Assembly: GCA_022709385.1 (NCBI GenBank)
Contig: JAKLIX010000001.1
Coordinates: forward strand, 248,001 to 312,000
Direction: 5' to 3'
Length of the DNA: 64,000 nt
DNA from: Bacteroidota bacterium
Lineage (GTDB): Bacteria; Bacteroidota; Bacteroidia; Bacteroidales; CAIXZF01
Part shown: positions 42,448 to 51,512 of the stretch, one piece after another
Layout: every line of letters begins with the position of its first letter
Position numbering within the stretch: the first letter of the stretch is position 1
Translations under genes and position numbers: made by a program
Notes under the pieces: generated by a model
What the model was told of the DNA's origin: nothing
Database searches by the model: none
Seen by the model: only the letters and a program-made list of their open reading frames with translations

Positions 42448-45111
42448 ATGAAGGCATTGCTGCTATCCATACTCCTGTTGTTTTTCTTCTTCCCTTTATG
42501 GGGGCAGTCCCTTCAGGTCGGGGAATTTCCTGAGCAGATCCGCCTGACGGAAAGCCTCCGGAAGATGCGTCCGCATGAGAAATTCCGGCAGTTGTTCATG
42601 ATCCCTGCTTCGGGGGAAGACAGCGGCCTTTACCGGGCCGGTATCTTTGGCCTGCAACTCAGGACGGAAGATATATCGGGCGATGTCAACCGCCAGGTAC
42701 TGCCTGCAGGCGGAAGCACGGCGGCTTATGAAGATGCGGTCCGCATCAATGATATTCAGCGCAGGATGCTGAAAGAAAGCCGGATGGGGATCCCCCTGAT
42801 CTTTTTCGACGAGGCACTGCACGGGCTGGTCAGGCCGGGAGCCACTGCTTTTCCGCAGTCCATCGGGCTTGCAGCCACCTTCGACCTTCCCCTGATGAGC
42901 CGCGTGGCCGGTGCCATCGCCCTGGAATGCCGCAGCAGGGGCATCCGCCAGGTACTGTCGCCCGTCATCAACATGGCCACGGATGTCCGCTGGGGCAGGA
43001 CGGAGGAAACCTACGGGGAAGATCCCTTCCTGGTTACGGAGATGGGCCTGGCTTATGTAAAGGCATTCGAATCGGCCGGTGTGATTGCAACGCCCAAACA
43101 CTTCATCGCCAATGCGGGAGAGGGCGGACGCGACAGCTACCCGGTCCACTGGAATGAAAGACTGATGAGAGAAGACCAATACCCTCCCTTCGAAGCCTGC
43201 ATCCGACGCGGAGGGGCGCAATCGGTGATGACGGCCTACAACTCATATGACGGTTCTCCCTGTACCGCCTCTGAGCTGCTGCTGAACGGACTGCTGAAGA
43301 AGGAATGGGGTTTCAGGGGCTTTGTCATCTCTGATGCTGCCGCCACGGGAGGCGCCAATGTACTTCATTTTACTGCCGCTGATTATGCTGATGCCACGGT
43401 ACAATCCCTCAATGCCGGCCTGGATGTGATCTTCCAGACCAGCCTGGACCATGAAAGCCTGTTTGCACCGCCATTCCTTGACGGACGCATTCCACAGGCA
43501 GTGATCGATTCGGCTGTGGGCAGGGTATTGAGATCCAAGATGAAGCTGGGCCTCTTTGACAATCCCTACTGTGATCCCGCCCAGGCTGCCGAGGTCAACG
43601 GATGTGCCGCCCACCGCCGCCTGGCCCTGGAGGCTGCAAGGGAGTCTGTCGTGCTGCTGAAAAACGACAGGAACGTGCTTCCGCTTCCCCAAACCATCAC
43701 TTCCATCCTCGTCACCGGGCCGGATGCCGCGGAAGCCAGGCTCGGGGGATACAGCGGTCCGGGCAACAGCCCGGTGAGTATCCTCGAAGGGATCAGGAAC
43801 AGGGCGGGACAAGGGGTAAGTGTAGCCTATGCCCGCGGATGCGCAAGGACGGAAGAAACCTGCGTGACCATCCCTTCCGAAGCCCTCTCATGCCTGCATG
43901 AAGGCCGACGGCAGCAGGGACTGCTGGGGAGGTATTACAACAATATCAGCCTGGCCGGAAAGCCCGTCCTGGAACGCATCGACCCCGAACTTCAGTTTCA
44001 GTGGACGCTGGTTTCTCCCGATCCGGTCGTGCTTGCCAATCATTTTTACTCTGTTTGCTGGACGGGCAAACTGCATGCTCCGGCAAGCGGTTTGTACCAT
44101 ATCGGCATCGACGGCAACGATGGTTACCGCCTGTATCTCGAAGATGTGCTGCTGATTGACAGGCACGTACCGGGATCAGCGGGCATCCGCATGGCAGCCT
44201 TACAGTTCCGGGAAGGGGAAAGCTATGATATCCGTGTGGAATATGCCGAGCCTGCCGGCAATGCCCGTTTCCGCCTGGTCTGGGATGTACTGCCGGGAGC
44301 GGATGCCGGAGACGAAATATCCGGGGCAGTGAAACTGGCTTCGGAATGCGATCTGGCCATCGTGGTGGCGGGCATTGAGGAGGGAGAGTTTCGCGACAGG
44401 GCGCGCCTTGGTTTGCCCGGACGGCAGGAAGAACTCATCCTGAAGCTTGCCGGAACGGGCACTCCCGTGGTGGTGGTGATCACAGGAGGGAGCGCTTTAA
44501 CGATGGCGCCATGGATCGACAAGGTGAGTGGAATCCTGATGGCCTGGTACCCCGGTGAGGAAGGGGGAAATGCGGTGGCCGACGTGCTTTTCGGCAGGTA
44601 CAATCCCGCAGGACGCCTTCCGCTGAGCTTTCCGCAGCATGAAGGACAGCTACCCCTGGTTTACCGGCATAAACCATCCGGTCGCGGCGATGATTACCTC
44701 GATATGTCAGGCCGTCCCCTGTTCACTTTCGGATACGGACTGAGTTATACCAGTTTTGACTATGGTGATTTGAGGTTAGACAGGGACAGCATCCGTGCGG
44801 GCGATACCGCTTACGTCGGCCTTAAAATCACCAATACCGGCATGATGGCCGGAGATGAGGTGGTTCAGTTGTATATCCGTGATGAACTGGCTTCCGTGGC
44901 AAGACCCCTGACAGAACTGAAGGGCTTCCGGCGCATCAGCCTGCTGCCCGGGGAAAGTAAGCATCTTCGTTTCATGATCAGCCCTGAAATGCTGAGTATG
45001 CTTGACAAAAACCTTCAAAAAACCATTGAACCCGGCACTTTCAGGATTATGACAGGAGCTTCTTCGGCGGATATCAGACAACAAATAAGCCTCAAAGTGA
45101 CAGAACCCTGA
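42448..45111 (+). CDS. Secreted GH3 glycosidase with PA14 insert
   Basis: About 887 residues, exported (signal peptide MKALLLSILLLFFFFPLWGQ). The N-terminal GH3 domain shows GRTEETYGEDPFLV, TPKHFIANAGEGGRD and the nucleophile Asp in RGFVISDAAATGG. A PA14 domain (about residues 480-610, HAPASGLYHIGIDGNDGYRL) interrupts the alpha/beta sandwich, and a fibronectin-III-like domain ends the protein (VVQLYIRDELASVARPLTEL). The layout fits periplasmic beta-glucosidases/xylosidases; the sugar is not predictable. I choose ATG 42448 over the frame from 42385, whose first codons lie inside a dispersed repeat. The two GH29 genes follow in the same direction. Confidence 0.9.
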   Translation: MKALLLSILLLFFFFPLWGQSLQVGEFPEQIRLTESLRKMRPHEKFRQLFMIPASGEDSGLYRAGIFGLQLRTEDISGDVNRQVLPAGGSTAAYEDAVRINDIQRRMLKESRMGIPLIFFDEALHGLVRPGATAFPQSIGLAATFDLPLMSRVAGAIALECRSRGIRQVLSPVINMATDVRWGRTEETYGEDPFLVTEMGLAYVKAFESAGVIATPKHFIANAGEGGRDSYPVHWNERLMREDQYPPFEACIRRGGAQSVMTAYNSYDGSPCTASELLLNGLLKKEWGFRGFVISDAAATGGANVLHFTAADYADATVQSLNAGLDVIFQTSLDHESLFAPPFLDGRIPQAVIDSAVGRVLRSKMKLGLFDNPYCDPAQAAEVNGCAAHRRLALEAARESVVLLKNDRNVLPLPQTITSILVTGPDAAEARLGGYSGPGNSPVSILEGIRNRAGQGVSVAYARGCARTEETCVTIPSEALSCLHEGRRQQGLLGRYYNNISLAGKPVLERIDPELQFQWTLVSPDPVVLANHFYSVCWTGKLHAPASGLYHIGIDGNDGYRLYLEDVLLIDRHVPGSAGIRMAALQFREGESYDIRVEYAEPAGNARFRLVWDVLPGADAGDEISGAVKLASECDLAIVVAGIEEGEFRDRARLGLPGRQEELILKLAGTGTPVVVVITGGSALTMAPWIDKVSGILMAWYPGEEGGNAVADVLFGRYNPAGRLPLSFPQHEGQLPLVYRHKPSGRGDDYLDMSGRPLFTFGYGLSYTSFDYGDLRLDRDSIRAGDTAYVGLKITNTGMMAGDEVVQLYIRDELASVARPLTELKGFRRISLLPGESKHLRFMISPEMLSMLDKNLQKTIEPGTFRIMTGASSADIRQQISLKVTEP

Positions 45112-45124
45112 TAAAACCCAATCC

Positions 45125-46462
45125 ATGCGATTTCCATCAAACATCATCATCCTCATCCTGGCAATAGCCGGATTGCACTTACAGGCACAGCAGAAAATTC
45201 ATCCGGATACCATCCGCGGGAAAATGCAGTGGTTTGCCGATGCCAAACTCGGGATCTTCATCCATACCGGCATCTATGCCGTGAACGGAGTGTCTGAATC
45301 CTGGAGTTTTCATAACCGCCGGATCAGTCATGCCGATTACATGAAACAAACCGCCGGTTTCACCCTCCGCAACTACGATCCGGCCGCCTGGGCAGCCCTG
45401 ATCCGGGAATCCGGTGCCCGTTACGCGGTGATCACCACCAAGCACCACGACGGTGTCGCCATGTATGATACCCGGATGAATGCGCTGAGCATCGTGAAAG
45501 CCACCCCGGCGGGCAGAGACATGATCAAGCCTTTCTTCGCCGAACTCAGAAAACAAGGCATCAAATGCGGGGCTTATTATTCGCTGATCGACTGGAGCCA
45601 TCACGATTATCCAGGTTTTTTAAAAGACAGCGCCAGGTACAGTGTTGAAAAGGACAGCCTGCGGTGGGAAAGATTCCGCGTTTTTTTCAGGGGTCAGATT
45701 GATGAGATCGCCGGGGAGCTGAAGCCCGATCTGTGGTGGTTCGACGGCGACTGGGAACACAGCGCCCGTCGCTGGGGAGCCGACGATGTCCGCAAAAGCA
45801 TCCTTCAAACCAATCCTGCCGCCATCATCAACGGCCGTCTGCAGGGCTTCGGCGACTATGATACACCGGAACAGAACTTTCCGGTCAGCCGGCCGCCATA
45901 CCACTGGTGGGAACTCTGCATGACCATCAACGACAGCTGGGGATACCAGCCGAAAGACACTCACTGGAAAACACCCTATGAAGTGATCACCATCTTTGCC
46001 GATGTGGTTTCCAATGGCGGTAACCTGCTGCTTGACATCGGGCCCCGGGAGGACGGCAGCATTCCGGAAGAACAGCGCAGCGTGCTGAAAGCCCTGGGCA
46101 ACTGGAACAACAAACACGCGGAAGCAATCTTCAATACAATCCCCGGTCTACCACCCGGGCATTTTTACGGACCCAGTACATTGTCGAAGGACAGTACCAT
46201 ATTATATTTATTCCTCGCGGGAAATCCACGCGAAGCTGTCGTGATCAAAGGACTCTTTTCTGAAATCGAAAACATCAGCCTGTTGGGACAAAACAGTCCG
46301 CTGGCCTGGAAAATCGTCGGCAAGATCTCCTGGAGCCCGGTGCCGGGTCTGGTCTATATCGAAGCACCCTCAGCGGGGCACGACCAGTATATGAGTGTGC
46401 TCAGGGTGAAACTGAAAAAACCATTACGGCTTTACCGCGGAGCCGGAGGACTGGCGCTGTAA
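45125..46462 (+). CDS. Secreted GH29-family alpha-L-fucosidase (first)
   Basis: A 445-residue exported enzyme (signal peptide up to LHLQAQ). GH29 blocks are present in order: WFADAKLGIFIHTGIYAV, SESWSF, YAVITTKHHDGVAMYDT, the nucleophile Asp in DLWWFDGDWEH, and VVSNGGNLLLDIGPREDGSI. It would release terminal alpha-L-fucose from glycans. It starts 13 nt after the GH3 gene and ends 13 nt before the second GH29 gene, so the three form an operon. Confidence 0.9.
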   Translation: MRFPSNIIILILAIAGLHLQAQQKIHPDTIRGKMQWFADAKLGIFIHTGIYAVNGVSESWSFHNRRISHADYMKQTAGFTLRNYDPAAWAALIRESGARYAVITTKHHDGVAMYDTRMNALSIVKATPAGRDMIKPFFAELRKQGIKCGAYYSLIDWSHHDYPGFLKDSARYSVEKDSLRWERFRVFFRGQIDEIAGELKPDLWWFDGDWEHSARRWGADDVRKSILQTNPAAIINGRLQGFGDYDTPEQNFPVSRPPYHWWELCMTINDSWGYQPKDTHWKTPYEVITIFADVVSNGGNLLLDIGPREDGSIPEEQRSVLKALGNWNNKHAEAIFNTIPGLPPGHFYGPSTLSKDSTILYLFLAGNPREAVVIKGLFSEIENISLLGQNSPLAWKIVGKISWSPVPGLVYIEAPSAGHDQYMSVLRVKLKKPLRLYRGAGGLAL

Positions 46463-46475
46463 TACAATACTGCTC

Positions 46476-47921
46476 ATGAAAGCAACGACAAACCTATTGA
46501 TCATCATTGCCTGCCTGTGTTGTCATGCGACATATGGGCAGACGGCCCCGGAAGCGGCCTATCTGTGGCCTGAAGACGCGGCTGTTGCGGATAAACTGCG
46601 GCAATGGCAGGACTGGAAGTTCGGTGTGATCATCCACTGGGGCCCATACAGCCAGTGGGGTGTGGTGGAAAGCTGGAGCCTTTGTCCCGAGGATGAACCC
46701 TGGTGTGTGCGGAGCGGAGCCTATGCGGCGGATTACCACACCTATGTCAAAGCCTATGAATCCTTGCCGGCGGTCTTTAACCCGGAACGCTTCAATCCCG
46801 AAAAATGGGCTGCCGCCTGCGCAAGTGCCGGTATGAAATATGTGGTTTTCACTACCAAGCACCACGATGGCTTCTGTATGTTCGACTCCCGCTTTACTGA
46901 GTATAAAATCACCGGGCCGGCCAGTGCTTTCTCAAAAAATCCGCGGGCCAATGTCAGCCTCGGGGTGTTCAATGCCTTCAGGGACAAAGGAATGGGTGCG
47001 GGAGTATATTTCAGCAAACCAGACTGGCATCACCCTGATTACTGGTGGCCCTATTTTCCCGTTTTCGACCGCAACGTGAACTATGATCCACGGAAATATC
47101 CGGAACGCTGGGACAGGTTTAAAACATTTATGCATGCTCAGGTTGAAGAACTGATGCGGCATTATGGCAGGTTTGACATTCTCTGGCTCGACGGCGGATG
47201 GGTAAGACCGGCCGGATCACTTACTGAGGAGACCAGACCCTGGCTGGGTAAAAACCAGTGGATACAGGATGCGGATATTCCCGCCATGGCCGCCATGGCC
47301 CGGAAATACCAACCCGGCCTGCTGGTAGTCGACCGTACCGTGCACGGAGCATTCGAAAACTACAGAACCCCTGAACAACAAATCCCGGAAAAAATCCCGC
47401 CTTATCCTTGGGAAAGCTGTATTACCCTGGGAGATAACTGGTATTCAACCGGCCCGGCTGAGAAATACAAGCCGGTCCACTGGGTAGTCCATACCCTGGT
47501 AAAAATCGTGTCCATGGGAGGAAACTTCCTGCTGGGTATCGGTCCTGATAAAAGCGGAGATATGGTCCCCGAGGTGTACCGTATCCTGGAGGAAACAGGC
47601 CGTTGGATGAAACAGAACGGAGAAGCGGTTTATGGAACGATCCCATTAGCTCCATACAGCTCCGGCAACTTCCGCTTTACGCAATCAAAGGACCGCAGCT
47701 GCCGCTATGCATTCCTCCTGCTGAAAGAAGGAGAATCCCTGCCCGAAAGTGTCAGCCTTCCGGAAGATTTCACCGGCAGGCAAGCCATTATTACCCTCCC
47801 GGGCTGGAACGGAAACCTTTCGTATCATATCCTGAATGAACAGGCAATCATCCGCATCCCCGCTAAATTCAGAAAACTCACTAAATCCACACCTGCCCTG
47901 GTGCTCAGAGTAACTCACTGA
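46476..47921 (+). CDS. Secreted GH29-family alpha-L-fucosidase (second)
   Basis: A 481-residue exported enzyme (signal peptide up to HATYGQ). GH29 motifs are WQDWKFGVIIHWGPYSQWG, YVVFTTKHHDGFCMFDS, the nucleophile Asp in FDILWLDGGWV, and IVSMGGNFLLGIGPDKSGDM. It is clearly diverged from the first GH29 gene next to it, suggesting a different linkage or aglycone preference. No SusC/SusD genes or regulators accompany the cluster, so it is not a complete polysaccharide utilisation locus. Confidence 0.9.
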   Translation: MKATTNLLIIIACLCCHATYGQTAPEAAYLWPEDAAVADKLRQWQDWKFGVIIHWGPYSQWGVVESWSLCPEDEPWCVRSGAYAADYHTYVKAYESLPAVFNPERFNPEKWAAACASAGMKYVVFTTKHHDGFCMFDSRFTEYKITGPASAFSKNPRANVSLGVFNAFRDKGMGAGVYFSKPDWHHPDYWWPYFPVFDRNVNYDPRKYPERWDRFKTFMHAQVEELMRHYGRFDILWLDGGWVRPAGSLTEETRPWLGKNQWIQDADIPAMAAMARKYQPGLLVVDRTVHGAFENYRTPEQQIPEKIPPYPWESCITLGDNWYSTGPAEKYKPVHWVVHTLVKIVSMGGNFLLGIGPDKSGDMVPEVYRILEETGRWMKQNGEAVYGTIPLAPYSSGNFRFTQSKDRSCRYAFLLLKEGESLPESVSLPEDFTGRQAIITLPGWNGNLSYHILNEQAIIRIPAKFRKLTKSTPALVLRVTH

Positions 47922-47963
47922 TATACTTGATCATGTTTCGAAAAGGAGCAGCAGGTATTTCTG

Positions 47964-48066
47964 TACCCAAAGAACACAGGAATGCGGTCTGTGTTTGCAG
48001 CGTCATCAGTATACCGGCACGGAATGAGTTTGTGAGAAAATTGCGATCCTGGGGTATACGGCATTA
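47964..48066. repeat. Dispersed repeat downstream of the glycosidase cluster
   Basis: CAAAGAACACAGGAATGCGG (47967-47986) matches the repeat at 42368-42387 and 56501-56521, and TACCGGCACGGAATGAGTTT (48011-48030) with GTATACGGCATTA (48053-48065) matches the arm at 42161-42214. The two repeat types thus stand on both sides of the GH3/GH29 operon, in opposite order. The rest of the 234-bp gap holds the promoter of the next gene. Confidence 0.65.
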
Positions 48067-48090
48067 AGGGATTATAATTTTTTTTGTTTT

Positions 48091-48124
48091 TTTGATTATT
48101 TTGAGCATATGTTTATTACCTTTG
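48091..48124 (+). promoter_or_regulatory. Promoter of the NifX-like gene
   Basis: TTTG (48091-48094) and TACCTTTG (48117-48124) fit the Bacteroidota -33/-7 promoter, with a 22-nt gap (slightly long). Confidence 0.55.
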
Positions 48125-48155
48125 TAATGAACAAATGTTTATAATCGTCATTCCT

Positions 48156-48479
48156 ATGAAAATTGCCATCACCGCCACCGGAAACAGCCTGGAATCGACC
48201 CTGGATGAGCGTTTCGGCAGATGCAGCTATTTTGTGATTTACGACACCCGGTCCAATGAAACAGAATTCATTGCAAATCCGAACAGGGAAGCGGTGAACG
48301 GAGCCGGTCCCTCGGCTGTCCAGTTAATCGCATCCCGTGGTGTGGGGAAAATTGTAGCCATGCATTTCGGGTCAAAGATCATTGATTTACTTGAAAGCCT
48401 TCATATTCAGATGATAAAACCGGATAGTGGGATCACCAGTGTGGGAGAGGTCATCGAAATGCTGGGCAGGCAACACTGA
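48156..48479 (+). CDS. NifX/NifB-type iron-molybdenum-cofactor-binding-like protein
   Basis: A 107-residue protein of the dinitrogenase Fe-Mo cofactor biosynthesis superfamily: KIAITATGNSLESTLDERFG, YFVIYDT, NGAGPSAVQLIASRGV, the standard order. No nif genes are nearby; stand-alone members occur widely in anaerobes next to Mrp-like ATPases, as here, and may carry metal clusters. ATG 48156 is preferred to 48135 because the family begins with MKIAI/MKIAV. Confidence 0.88.
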   Translation: MKIAITATGNSLESTLDERFGRCSYFVIYDTRSNETEFIANPNREAVNGAGPSAVQLIASRGVGKIVAMHFGSKIIDLLESLHIQMIKPDSGITSVGEVIEMLGRQH

Positions 48480-48583
48480 AGGACCGGATAGCCTTACCTA
48501 AAGCATAAGTTGTTCGTTAACAGATATATTCTGAGACATAAATGGAAGAAGCAACATCAGTAATAACCTTAAAAATAAAAGCG

Positions 48584-48829
48584 ATGCCTGAATTTGACAA
48601 AACAGGGCCGGAAGGAGAAGGTCCGATGACAGGACGCCGGCTCGGCCGTTGTACCGGATTTGGTTCCGGAAAAAAGAAAGCAGAATCAACAGAACGATCA
48701 TCAGAGGAAAATCAAGCCATTCGTGGCCGCGGACCCGGCCTGGGCCGAAGGGGAACGGGCAGGGGTATGGGAAGAGGACCGGGAAGGGGCATGGGAGGTG
48801 GAAGTCGTTACAGGGGAGGAAATTCCTGA
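48584..48829 (+). CDS. DUF5320-like Gly/Arg-rich small protein
   Basis: An 81-residue protein with the family start MPEFDKTGPEGEGPMTGRRL and GRCTGFG, and a C-terminal Gly-Arg-Met tail of repeated GRG/GRGMGRGPGRG units. Such proteins commonly accompany NifX-like and Mrp-like ATPase genes in anaerobes; their role is unknown. The ATG at 48584 is chosen from this signature. Confidence 0.85.
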   Translation: MPEFDKTGPEGEGPMTGRRLGRCTGFGSGKKKAESTERSSEENQAIRGRGPGLGRRGTGRGMGRGPGRGMGGGSRYRGGNS

Positions 48830-48894
48830 TCTGTCCTGAGCGGTATAAGTGAAATGTGAAATTTGAATTATTATCAATCCAAAAGGGAAGATTT

Positions 48895-49266
48895 ATGTCC
48901 AGAAAAATCGCCATTCCGCTTGAGGGTGGCCTGTTGTGCCCGCATTTCGGGCATTGTCAGCAGTTTGCCATTGTCGAAACCAGTGAGGATCAGATCCTCA
49001 GCCAGCAATTACTCACACCTCCCCCGCATGAGCCCGGACTTTTTCCCGCATGGCTTGCCGGGCACGGTGTAAGTGATGTAATTGCAGGAGGTATGGGACA
49101 AAGGGCCATTCAATTGTTTAACGATCAATGCATCAATGTATACACTGGTGCGCCACTGCACCAGCCGGTGCGGCTGGTCAATGATTTCCTTGCAGGGAAA
49201 CTCATGCTCACTGCCAACTATTGCGATCACGACAGTCATGGCGGTCATCACCAATGCAGGCAATAA
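48895..49266 (+). CDS. NifX-type cofactor-binding-like protein with His-rich tail
   Basis: A 123-residue second member of the Fe-Mo cofactor superfamily: KIAIPLEGGLLCPHFGHCQQ, then HGVSDVIAGGMGQRAIQLF. The CPHFGHC segment and the C-terminal CDHDSHGGHHQCRQ supply Cys and His ligands for metal or cluster binding. It is quite different from the first NifX-like gene, so the two may handle different steps. Confidence 0.85.
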   Translation: MSRKIAIPLEGGLLCPHFGHCQQFAIVETSEDQILSQQLLTPPPHEPGLFPAWLAGHGVSDVIAGGMGQRAIQLFNDQCINVYTGAPLHQPVRLVNDFLAGKLMLTANYCDHDSHGGHHQCRQ

Positions 49267-49302
49267 TCCGCTGAATATCTGTAATACCCTTAAATCGAGG
49301 CC

Positions 49303-49749
49303 ATGATAGACAAAATTAAAATAGGGATCGTCATCTGCGACCGCTATTCCTCCTGTGCAGGTGGTAAGTGTTTTCGTTCTTTTATGAACAGGGAAGGGGC
49401 TTTTTCACATTATCAGGGGAAGGAGGCAGAAATAGCCGGATATACCAGTTGCGGAGGATGTCCGGGCGGGAATATCGAGTATGCCCCTGAAGAAATGAAG
49501 AAAAACGGCATCACCCATATTCATTTCGCCACCGGCCTGCTTGTTGGTTATCCTCCCTGTCCGTATATGGAGCATTTCGAAAGTTTTATCCGGGAAAAAT
49601 ACGGCTTGAAAGTGGTTTTCGGCACCCACCCCATTCCGGAGAAATACTATCTGACCCATATGGCCATGCAGACATGGAATACCCCTTTCCTGCAGCGCGC
49701 CATCAGGGATACCCTGTGCGACAGCATGTGCCGCCTGCGGTATGACTGA
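49303..49749 (+). CDS. CGGC-domain protein
   Basis: A 148-residue protein with the domain signature IGIVICDRYSSCAGGKCFRS and GYTSCGGCPGGNIEY, then HIHFATGLLVGYPPCPYM. The many conserved Cys suggest metal or Fe-S binding; function unknown. It overlaps the next ATPase gene by 8 nt, placing it in this cluster. Confidence 0.85.
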   Translation: MIDKIKIGIVICDRYSSCAGGKCFRSFMNREGAFSHYQGKEAEIAGYTSCGGCPGGNIEYAPEEMKKNGITHIHFATGLLVGYPPCPYMEHFESFIREKYGLKVVFGTHPIPEKYYLTHMAMQTWNTPFLQRAIRDTLCDSMCRLRYD

Positions 49750-50632
49750 AAGTCACGCTTTCAGGCTGGCTGTTGCCAGTGGCAAAGGCGGAACCGGAAA
49801 GACATTCGTGGCGGTGAGCCTGTTTTATATTCTACAGGAAAAGGATCTGCCGCTTTGTCTGGCGGATTGTGACGCGGAAGCGCCGAATGCCATGCTTTTC
49901 TTTAAGGGCGAGAGGGAAAAGACAATGGAAGTCACCCAGAGCATTCCGCTTATCGATGAGGAGAAATGCACCTTTTGCGGAAGGTGTCATGAGGTATGTA
50001 CCTATCAGGCCATCTTTATCCTGCCTGCCATGAAGGTAATCCGGGTCATGGAGGAAATCTGCCATGACTGTGGGGCCTGTTACTGGGCCTGCAGGGAGGA
50101 TGCCATCACCGAAAAGGAAATAAGCCTGGGAGAAGTGAGCCGTTACCGCATTGCAGGGGAAGCCTTTATTGTGGAATCCAGGACCCGGGCAGGCGTGTAT
50201 TCCCCGGTATCTCTCATCAAGGCAGGGATCGCAGAAGCCGGGAATAAAGGGATCATCATCCTGGATGCCCCTCCGGGTACCTCCTGCCCATTCATACAGA
50301 CGGTGGCACCGGCCGATTATGTTATTCTCGTCACCGAACCTACGCCTTTTGGGCTGAGTGACCTGAAACAATCGGCAGAAACCCTTCGTTCCCTGCAGAA
50401 ACCATTCGGTGTGATTATCAACCGGGCCGGAATTGGTGATCAGGGTGTTCAGCAGTATCTGAAAGAACAGGCGATTCCCCTGCTGCTGGAAATTCCTTTT
50501 GATCCTGCGTTGGCAGTTGCTTATGCACGCGGTTTAAACCCTGCCGCAAGCAGCCAGGCACTCGGTGAAGCATTGTCGGATCTGTTCAATAAAATAGTTG
50601 CAGCTTATGGAAATTGCAGTCATCAGCGGTAA
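49742..50632 (+). CDS. Mrp/MinD-like P-loop ATPase with ferredoxin insert (first)
   Basis: A 296-residue ATPase with a deviant Walker A (VASGKGGTGKTF), then a two-cluster ferredoxin insert (CTFCGRCHEVCTYQAIF and CHDCGACYWACREDAIT), and the later ATPase block IIILDAPPGTSCPF with VTEPTPFGLSDL. Proteins of this type are thought to transfer Fe-S clusters or electrons; the target is unknown. It overlaps the second ATPase gene by 26 nt. Confidence 0.9.
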   Translation: MTESHAFRLAVASGKGGTGKTFVAVSLFYILQEKDLPLCLADCDAEAPNAMLFFKGEREKTMEVTQSIPLIDEEKCTFCGRCHEVCTYQAIFILPAMKVIRVMEEICHDCGACYWACREDAITEKEISLGEVSRYRIAGEAFIVESRTRAGVYSPVSLIKAGIAEAGNKGIIILDAPPGTSCPFIQTVAPADYVILVTEPTPFGLSDLKQSAETLRSLQKPFGVIINRAGIGDQGVQQYLKEQAIPLLLEIPFDPALAVAYARGLNPAASSQALGEALSDLFNKIVAAYGNCSHQR

Positions 50633-51512
50633 GGGCGGTACGGGGAAAAGCAGTGTTACTGCTGCACTTGCAAGTTGTGCCGGGGAAGTGGTGCTGGCAG
50701 ACTGCGATGTGGATGCAGCCAACCAGTATCTGCTGTTTATGCCGGAAATAGAGGAAGAACAGGTCTATGTTTCAGGATATAAGGCAGTGATACGGGAGGA
50801 TGTCTGTGATAATTGCGGACTTTGCATGCAGTATTGCCGTTTTCAGGCCATTCACCTGGTGAATGGTCAGGTCAGGATATCCGAAACCGCCTGTGATGGT
50901 TGCCGCTTATGTGCAAGGGTTTGTCCTGCCGGGGCTGTAGAGATGCATGAATGTAACCGGAGCCGCATGGTTTCGGGCAGCTTCAGAAAAGGAAGGATGG
51001 TATACGGGAGACTGGCTCCCGGAGAAGAAAACACCGGTAAACTGGTAAGCATGGTCAGGAACAAAGCCCGGGAACTTGCTGCCAAATCCGGCATCCCCCA
51101 TATCCTGATCGACGGTCCTCCGGGTATCGGTTGTCCGGTCATCTCCAGCATCACCGGAACCGACCTCGTGATTATTGTCACGGAAGCAGGCATTTCAGGT
51201 TTCCACGATCTGAAAAGAGCACTGGAAATCACCGGTGCTTTTCAGGTGAAAACATGGGTGCTGATCAACAAATATGATCTTAATCCGGAATGGACTGAAA
51301 GTATTTCCGAATATTGTCAGGAAAAAGAGATTACAGTGGCCGCAAAGCTGCCTTTCGACCCTTTGTTTACCGACGCCATGGTGCATCAGAAAAGCGTGAT
51401 TGAGTGGGCACCTGAAAAGCTTGTGAGCCGGCAATTGTCAAATCTCTGGGAAATGATCACCGCAAATGCTGAAATGAATGAAAATGGCTTATCTGCAGGT
51501 ATACACCGGTAA
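50607..51512 (+). CDS. Mrp/MinD-like P-loop ATPase with ferredoxin insert (second)
   Basis: A ~301-residue paralogue of the preceding gene, with Walker A VISGKGGTGKSS, ferredoxin motifs CDNCGLCMQYCRFQAIH and CDGCRLCARVCPAGAVE, and HILIDGPPGIGCPV. ATG 50607 is preferred to the upstream TTG. Such tandem pairs are typical and probably act as a heterodimer. It overlaps the corrinoid adenosyltransferase gene by about 35 nt. Confidence 0.9.
   Translation: MEIAVISGKGGTGKSSVTAALASCAGEVVLADCDVDAANQYLLFMPEIEEEQVYVSGYKAVIREDVCDNCGLCMQYCRFQAIHLVNGQVRISETACDGCRLCARVCPAGAVEMHECNRSRMVSGSFRKGRMVYGRLAPGEENTGKLVSMVRNKARELAAKSGIPHILIDGPPGIGCPVISSITGTDLVIIVTEAGISGFHDLKRALEITGAFQVKTWVLINKYDLNPEWTESISEYCQEKEITVAAKLPFDPLFTDAMVHQKSVIEWAPEKLVSRQLSNLWEMITANAEMNENGLSAGIHR

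Noticed and set aside
43243-43812. Minus-strand frames inside the GH3 gene
   Set aside because: They arise from GC-rich codon usage of the plus-strand gene and show no motif.
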